64,000 bases of DNA, from contig NZ_JACHGN010000002.1 in NCBI RefSeq assembly GCF_014202315.1, forward strand, positions 590,306 through 654,305, written 5' to 3'. Positions 59,726 through 64,000 of this stretch are shown here, in pieces. Each line of letters starts with the position of its first letter. The first letter of the stretch is position 1. The position numbers and the translations under genes are program-made. The notes under the pieces are model-generated. The model was not told the origin of the DNA. It ran no database searches and saw nothing but the letters and a program-made list of their open reading frames with translations. This DNA comes from Thermocatellispora tengchongensis. GTDB taxonomy: Bacteria > Actinomycetota > Actinomycetes > Streptosporangiales > Streptosporangiaceae.

Positions 59726-60972
59726 GCGCCACCTCCGTCCCCCGTACATCACCCTCCCGGCGAGAGGCTCTCGCACCCTCCGCGGCCATCGCCATGTTCG
59801 GCCTGCTCCTGCTGGCCTACGCCGTCAACGCGATGGACCGCATGGTCTTCCCGGTACTGCTCGTCGAGGTCCGTACGGAGTACGGCTTCAGCCTGGAGGC
59901 GGCCGGTCTGCAGGCCACCGTGTTCGCCCTCGGCATGGGCCTGGCCGGCATACCCGCCGGCCGCGTGGAGCGGATGCTCGGCCGCAAGTGGACGATCGTC
60001 GGCGGAACGCTGCTGTTCTCGGCCGCGACCGCCATGACCGCCGCGTCCGCCGGGTTCGCCGACATGCTGCTGTGGCGCGTCCTGTCCGGAGTCGGCGAGG
60101 CCCTGCAGCTCGCCGCGATCATCACGGTGGCGTCGAGCGCCTTCCCCGCCCGGCGCGGCGTGGCCATCGGCAGCATCAACATGGCGTTCGCCGCGGGGTC
60201 GCTCCTCGGCCCGGCGCTGGGCAGCAGCCTGCTCGAAAGCCACGGCACCTGGCGGTCGCCGATGCTGGTCTTCGGCGCGATCGGCGTCGTGCTCGCGCTC
60301 GCCGTCGTGCTGCTGGTGTCACGGCGGCTCACCGAGGCCGAGCCGGCCAAAAGCGCGGCCCTGCACGTCGGCGGCGCGCCCACGTTGTGGTCGCGCAACC
60401 CGCTCCTGCTCGCCGCCATCATCACGCTCTTCGGCCTGGCCGACTTCGCCTTCATCGGCCTGTACGCCAGCTACCTGCGCGAGCACCTGCACTTCGGCTC
60501 GGGCCAGGCCGGGTTCGTGGTGGGACTGTCGGGGCTGGCGGCCTTCGCGTCACCGGCCGGCGGCTACCTGGTCGATCGGTGGAGCCCGCGGCTGGTGCTG
60601 CCGATGCTGAACCTCGGCGTCGCGGCGTGCGGGTGCGCCCTGTTCCTCGGGCCGGGATCGGTCACCTGGCAGGCCGTCTTCTCCTTCCTGTTCGGGCTTC
60701 TCGCCAGCAGCGGCGTGTACGTGGCCGCGGCCGGCTATCTCGTCAAGTCCGTGGACGCCCGGGGCGTCAGCCGGGCCGCCGGCGTGTTCGTCACCTGCGT
60801 CTACATCGCGGCCAGCGTCGCCGGGCTGATGTTCAGCAGCCTGATCGCGGCCACCGGCTGGACGGTCGCCGCCATGGTGCAGATCGTCGGCTTCTCCGTC
60901 CTGGGCGCCGCCCTGGCCCTCGTCCTGCGGCCGGACCTGTTCAGCACGACCGACACCACAAGGGATCACTGA
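59722..60972 (+). CDS. MFS transporter
   Basis: 416 residues, 12 hydrophobic segments; motif A variant AGRVERMLGRKWTIVGG between segments 2 and 3. MDRMVFPVLL in segment 1 resembles ACS/organic-anion symporters. Probably brings in the substrate of the operon. 3 bp from the next gene. Confidence 0.87.
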   Translation: MSATSVPRTSPSRREALAPSAAIAMFGLLLLAYAVNAMDRMVFPVLLVEVRTEYGFSLEAAGLQATVFALGMGLAGIPAGRVERMLGRKWTIVGGTLLFSAATAMTAASAGFADMLLWRVLSGVGEALQLAAIITVASSAFPARRGVAIGSINMAFAAGSLLGPALGSSLLESHGTWRSPMLVFGAIGVVLALAVVLLVSRRLTEAEPAKSAALHVGGAPTLWSRNPLLLAAIITLFGLADFAFIGLYASYLREHLHFGSGQAGFVVGLSGLAAFASPAGGYLVDRWSPRLVLPMLNLGVAACGCALFLGPGSVTWQAVFSFLFGLLASSGVYVAAAGYLVKSVDARGVSRAAGVFVTCVYIAASVAGLMFSSLIAATGWTVAAMVQIVGFSVLGAALALVLRPDLFSTTDTTRDH

Positions 60973-60975
60973 CTC

Positions 60976-61689
60976 ATGACCACCTCCCTGCTCTGGCGGC
61001 CACACCAGGCCGCCGTCCCCGTCGCCGGACGGCCCGGGGCATTCCCGGTCCGGCGCGTCTACTGCGTCGGGCGCAACTACCTCGACCACATCCGCGAGAT
61101 GCGCGAGGGCGACGAGCGCGACGACCCCTTCTTCTTCCACAAGCCCGCCGACGCGGTCGTCCCCGACGGCTCGGCCGTCCCGTATCCGCCGCAGACCGAA
61201 GACCTGCAGTTCGAGGGCGAGCTGGTCGTCGCGATCGGGCGGGAGGGGGTGGACATCGGGCCGCAGGACGCGCTCGATCACGTCTTCGGCTTCGCCGCCG
61301 GCATCGACCTGACGCGGCGCGACCGGCAGCGCGAGTGCCGGGCGATGGCGCGGCCCTGGGAGGCCGGCAAGTCCTTCGACCACTCGGCGCCCTGCGGCCC
61401 GATCCTCCCGGCGCAGCAGGCCACCCAGACGCTCTCCGGTGAGCTGCGCCTGAGTGTCAACGGCGAGCTGCGCCAGCACACCAGCCTGAAGCTGATGATC
61501 TGGGACGTCCCGGAGATCATCAGCCACCTGTCCCGCTCCTACCGGCTCATGCCGGGCGATCTGATCTACACCGGCACCCCGGCCGGCGTCGCCCCGGTGC
61601 GGCCCGGCGACCGGATCCACGTCGAGATCACCGGCCTGCCCTCCCTGACCGTGACCATCCGCCCAGGAGACACCCATGCGTCCCAGTGA
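60976..61689 (+). CDS. Fumarylacetoacetate hydrolase-family enzyme
   Basis: 237 residues. VYCVGRNYLDHIREM (N-terminal motif), FFFHKPADAVV and the metal-binding FEGELVVAIGREG, followed by GFAAGIDLTRRD and GDLIYTGTPAGV. Members are FAH, acylpyruvases or 2-oxo-hepta-dienoate isomerases. A C-C hydrolase or isomerase step is expected. Overlaps the next gene by 14 bp. Confidence 0.92.
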   Translation: MTTSLLWRPHQAAVPVAGRPGAFPVRRVYCVGRNYLDHIREMREGDERDDPFFFHKPADAVVPDGSAVPYPPQTEDLQFEGELVVAIGREGVDIGPQDALDHVFGFAAGIDLTRRDRQRECRAMARPWEAGKSFDHSAPCGPILPAQQATQTLSGELRLSVNGELRQHTSLKLMIWDVPEIISHLSRSYRLMPGDLIYTGTPAGVAPVRPGDRIHVEITGLPSLTVTIRPGDTHASQ

Positions 61690-62629
61690 ACGGCTCGCGT
61701 ACGACCCCATCGAGGGGCGCCCCGCGCTCACCCTCCCCGACGGGGGACGGATGATCGTATGGGTCATCGTCAACGTCGAGACCTGGTCCGACACCGACCC
61801 CATGCCCCGGACCGTGCTCACCCCGCCCGCCGGCGGCATCCCCGCCCCCGACGTCCCCAACTGGGCCTGGCACGAGTACGGCAACCGGGTCGGATTCTGG
61901 CGCATCCTCGACACGCTGGACCGGCACGGCGTACGGGCCTGCCTGGCCATCAACGGCCAGGCCATCGAGCACTACCCCCACATCACCCGGGCGGCCCGCG
62001 ACCGCGGCTGGGAGTTCATCGGGCACGGCCTGACGCAGAAGAACATGCAGAAGGTGGCCGACGAACGAGCCGACATCCGGGCCACCACCCGGGCGATCGA
62101 GTCGGCGACCGGAACCCGGCCCCGGGGCTGGCTGGGCCCCGGGCTGACCGAGACCTGGGAAACGCCGGACATCCTCGTCGAGGAAGGATACGAGTACGTC
62201 TGCGACTGGGTCCTCGACGACCAGCCCGTGGAACTGGCCACCCGCACCTCGCCGATCGTGAGCATTCCCTACACCCAGGAATGCAACGACGTCGCCATGA
62301 TGCTGATCCAGCATCATGCGGGCCGCGAATACCTGCAGCGGGCGGTGGACCAGTTCGACCAGCTCTACGCCGACTCCAGCCGGTCCGCCCGGGTCATGGC
62401 CCTGGTGGTGCACCCGTACATCATGGGCGCGCCGCATCGCCTGAAGTACTTCGACCAGGCCCTGCACCACATCCGCGCCCACCGGGACGTCCAGGTGTGG
62501 ACCGGCGAGCAGATCCTCGACTGGTATCGCCGCGCCCGCCCCGAGCCCGCTCCCGCTGCCGAGCCTGCTCCCGAGCCCGTCCCCGTTGCCGAGCCGGCTT
62601 CCGGGCGCGGCTCCATGGCGGCCCGCTGA
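61676..62629 (+). CDS. Polysaccharide deacetylase-fold hydrolase (PuuE/allantoinase-like)
   Basis: 317 residues. WAWHEYGNRVGFWRILDTLDRHG and EFIGHGLTQKNM are characteristic of the PuuE-like NodB-fold group that hydrolyses cyclic amides such as allantoin; the classic Asp-Asp pair is replaced. VHPYIMGAPHR follows. The last 35 residues are a Pro/Ala/Glu-rich tail. The gene ends the operon. Confidence 0.87.
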   Translation: MRPSERLAYDPIEGRPALTLPDGGRMIVWVIVNVETWSDTDPMPRTVLTPPAGGIPAPDVPNWAWHEYGNRVGFWRILDTLDRHGVRACLAINGQAIEHYPHITRAARDRGWEFIGHGLTQKNMQKVADERADIRATTRAIESATGTRPRGWLGPGLTETWETPDILVEEGYEYVCDWVLDDQPVELATRTSPIVSIPYTQECNDVAMMLIQHHAGREYLQRAVDQFDQLYADSSRSARVMALVVHPYIMGAPHRLKYFDQALHHIRAHRDVQVWTGEQILDWYRRARPEPAPAAEPAPEPVPVAEPASGRGSMAAR

Positions 62630-62633
62630 GCGA

Positions 62634-62683
62634 CCGCCGCCGCTCCCCGGCCCGCGGCGATGGCGGCCGGGGAGCGGCGGCGG
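62634..62683 (+). terminator. Operon terminator, 19-bp stem
   Basis: CCGCCGCCGCTCCCCGGCC at 62634-62652 pairs perfectly with 62665-62683 around a 12-base loop, 5 bp after the deacetylase stop. Confidence 0.8.
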
Positions 62684-62711
62684 CGCCGTACCGGAACCCA
62701 CCGACAAGATC

Positions 62712-62736
62712 GTGCATGCAGAGTATGCTCAGCATA
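62712..62736. promoter_or_regulatory. Shared operator copy 2 (GntR promoter)
   Basis: GTGCATGCAGAGTATGCTCA with the palindrome TATGCT-C-AGCATA (62724-62736) touching the GntR start codon. It matches the element at 57535 in 18 of 21 bases. An autoregulatory site is likely. Confidence 0.72.
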
Positions 62737-63392
62737 TGACCGGCACCTTCGAATCGCAGCCCGGCAGCGCCCAAGCGGTGTACGCAACACTGCGCCGCCG
62801 GTTCGCAGAGGGCGAGTACGCGCCCGGCCAGCGCCTGATGGAGAAAGTGATCGCGGCGGAGCTGGGCGTCAGCCGCACACCGGTACGCGAGGCGATCGGA
62901 CGGCTGCTGACCGAGGGACTGGTGGTGCCGACCGCCCGGGGCGTCGCGGTCGCGGCGCTGACCCCCCAGGAGGCGGAGCACCTGTTCGTGCTGCGCGCCG
63001 ATCTCGAAGCCCTGGCCGCGGAGCTCGCCGCCGAGCGGCAGGCGCGGGGCCAGTTGGCCCCGGCCCGGATCGACGAGCTCGACCGGGCGGTGGAGAAGGT
63101 CGAAGCCGCGGTCGAGGCCCGTGACCCGCGGGCGTCCGCGCAGGCCAACCTCGCCCTGCACCGCGCCATCGGCGCGGCGGCCGGCAATCCCTTCCTCGAA
63201 GACGCCCTCCACCGGGTCTGGGACCGCATCGCCGTCACCACGGTGGCCAACCTGGACGACCCCCACTGGGCCGCCACCATCGGCGACCAGCATCGTGCCA
63301 TCGTGGCCGAGATCCGCGCGGGCAACCCGCAGGCCGCCAGGCAGGCGGCCAAGTCGCACATCGAGGCGGCCCGCCGCGCCTCCATGAGCTGA
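62736..63392 (+). CDS. GntR-family regulator, FadR/FCD type
   Basis: 218 residues from ATG 62736, the palindrome abutting the start. HTH at about 10-75 (VIAAELGVSRTPVREAIGRL), FCD ligand-binding domain at about 85-215 with metal-ligand positions (Asp/His in NLALHRAIGAAAG, DQHRAIVAEI and KSHIEAA). Likely repressor of the 57585-62629 operon and of itself. Confidence 0.93.
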   Translation: MTGTFESQPGSAQAVYATLRRRFAEGEYAPGQRLMEKVIAAELGVSRTPVREAIGRLLTEGLVVPTARGVAVAALTPQEAEHLFVLRADLEALAAELAAERQARGQLAPARIDELDRAVEKVEAAVEARDPRASAQANLALHRAIGAAAGNPFLEDALHRVWDRIAVTTVANLDDPHWAATIGDQHRAIVAEIRAGNPQAARQAAKSHIEAARRASMS

Positions 63393-63447
63393 GGGAGCGG
63401 GTCCCCGGGTGGGGCGTCCGGGGTGGGGGAGGGGGTAGCGTTCCGGT

Positions 63448-63810
63448 GTGGATCGGATCTTCACTGTCGATGAGGCGCGGGCCATGGTGCCCGAAGTGCG
63501 CCGGCGGGCCGCGGAGTTCGTGCGGGCGCGGGCCGACCTGGCCGAGCTCTCCTACGACCTGCGGATGGGGCGGCCCTCGCCGCTGGGCGGCCTGGCCGAG
63601 GCCAAGGCGTACGAGGCGCGCATGGACGAGATCCTGAGCTGGTTCGACGATCGCGGCATCGAGGTGAAGGGCGTGGCGCCGCTGCTGGTCGACTTCCCCG
63701 CCGAGCTCGACGGGGTCTCGGTGCGGTTGTGCTGGCTGGAGGGGGACGCCGAGCTGGCCTGGTATCACCGCAGCGAGCTGGGGTTTCTCGGCCGCCGGCC
63801 GCTGGAGTGA
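63448..63810 (+). CDS. DUF2203 family protein
   Basis: 120 residues, GTG start. VDEARAMVPEVRRRAAEFV at the N-terminus, then EIKG-like motif in DRGIEVKGVAPLLVDFPAELDG and LCWLEGDAELAWYHRSELGF (split): standard DUF2203. Role unknown. Small cytoplasmic protein, 3 bp before the last gene. Confidence 0.87.
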   Translation: MDRIFTVDEARAMVPEVRRRAAEFVRARADLAELSYDLRMGRPSPLGGLAEAKAYEARMDEILSWFDDRGIEVKGVAPLLVDFPAELDGVSVRLCWLEGDAELAWYHRSELGFLGRRPLE

Positions 63811-63813
63811 GCG

Positions 63814-64000
63814 ATGGCGGAGCAGGCGCGGGCGGGAGGGCAGGCGGCGCTGGTCGGGGCGCGGATCACGGAGCTGCGCCGGCGTGCGGGCTGGTCGCTG
63901 TCGGAGCTGGCCCGCCGCGCCGGGCTGGGCAAGGCGACGCTGTCGGAGCTGGAGGCGGGGCGCCGCAATCCGACGCTGGAGACGCTGTTCGCGGTGACGT
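63814..64000 (+). CDS. XRE-family regulator, N-terminal part
   Basis: 62 codons up to the window edge. RITELRRRAGWSLSELARRA and LGKATLSELEAGRRNPTLETL form the helix-turn-helix. The C-terminal domain (cupin is common after such heads) lies outside the window. Confidence 0.85.
   Translation, partial: MAEQARAGGQAALVGARITELRRRAGWSLSELARRAGLGKATLSELEAGRRNPTLETLFAVT

Overview
The window is high-GC DNA (roughly 70% by eye) with GTG and TTG starts, many 4-bp ATGA/GTGA stop-start overlaps, an actinobacterial integration host factor (mihF-type), an ECF42-like sigma factor with a DGPF/YCII partner, DUF2203, and a helicase with an actinobacterial DUF3516-like tail. This points to a filamentous actinomycete, perhaps in or near Streptosporangiales, but the genus cannot be fixed from sequence alone. 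About 62 protein genes and three tRNA genes can be supported.

Layout. 0-7.5 kb: end of a secreted carbohydrate-binding protein, a divergent MmyB-type regulator/SDR pair, an LGFP-repeat exported protein, a membrane WD40 propeller protein, a small Cys-rich protein and two alpha/beta hydrolases. 8.4-13.5 kb: four consecutive penicillin-binding-protein/class-C beta-lactamase-fold serine hydrolases. 13.8-15.4 kb: YCII protein and ECF42-like sigma factor. 15.4-22.7 kb: two MFS transporters divergent from an IclR regulator, an M19 dipeptidase, an M20 amidohydrolase and a zinc alcohol dehydrogenase, which looks like a peptide/amide catabolic unit. 22.7-24.6 kb: XRE-cupin regulator, methyltransferase and DinB-like protein. 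24.6-27 kb: a scarred accessory stretch (Clp-N-like protein, unknown protein, and a SARP/integrase chimera) abutting a Gly-Cys-Val tRNA cluster with a clear terminator. 27-34.4 kb: ACT protein, dusB, a MarR unit with a palindromic operator, a TRAP-TAXI transporter and a lipase-like protein. 34.5-41 kb: helicase, acyltransferase, two-component system and mihF.

41-52.8 kb is the most interesting region. A leftward operon (APC permease, GlcG/HbpS protein, fused large-medium subunit of a B12-dependent diol dehydratase, small subunit, reactivase) faces a rightward operon (class III aminotransferase-fold protein, CoA-acylating-type aldehyde dehydrogenase, APH-fold kinase, SDR, GntR/UTRA regulator). 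The right arm has the gene set of the mycobacterial/rhodococcal aminopropanol (RMM) microcompartment locus, but no shell-protein gene is visible. The aldehyde dehydrogenase carries Arg where the family has its catalytic Cys.

52.8-57.5 kb: a PfkB kinase, a TPR protein preceded by a possible 24-residue peptide gene with its own promoter and an intervening hairpin, a beta-hydroxyacid-dehydrogenase-like protein and its TetR regulator. 57.5-63.4 kb: a five-gene catabolic operon (TauE-like exporter, amidohydrolase, MFS, FAH-family hydrolase, polysaccharide-deacetylase-fold protein) followed by a GntR/FCD regulator. A 21-bp element occurs upstream of both the operon and the regulator, suggesting one regulon. 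The window ends in a DUF2203 gene and the start of an XRE gene.
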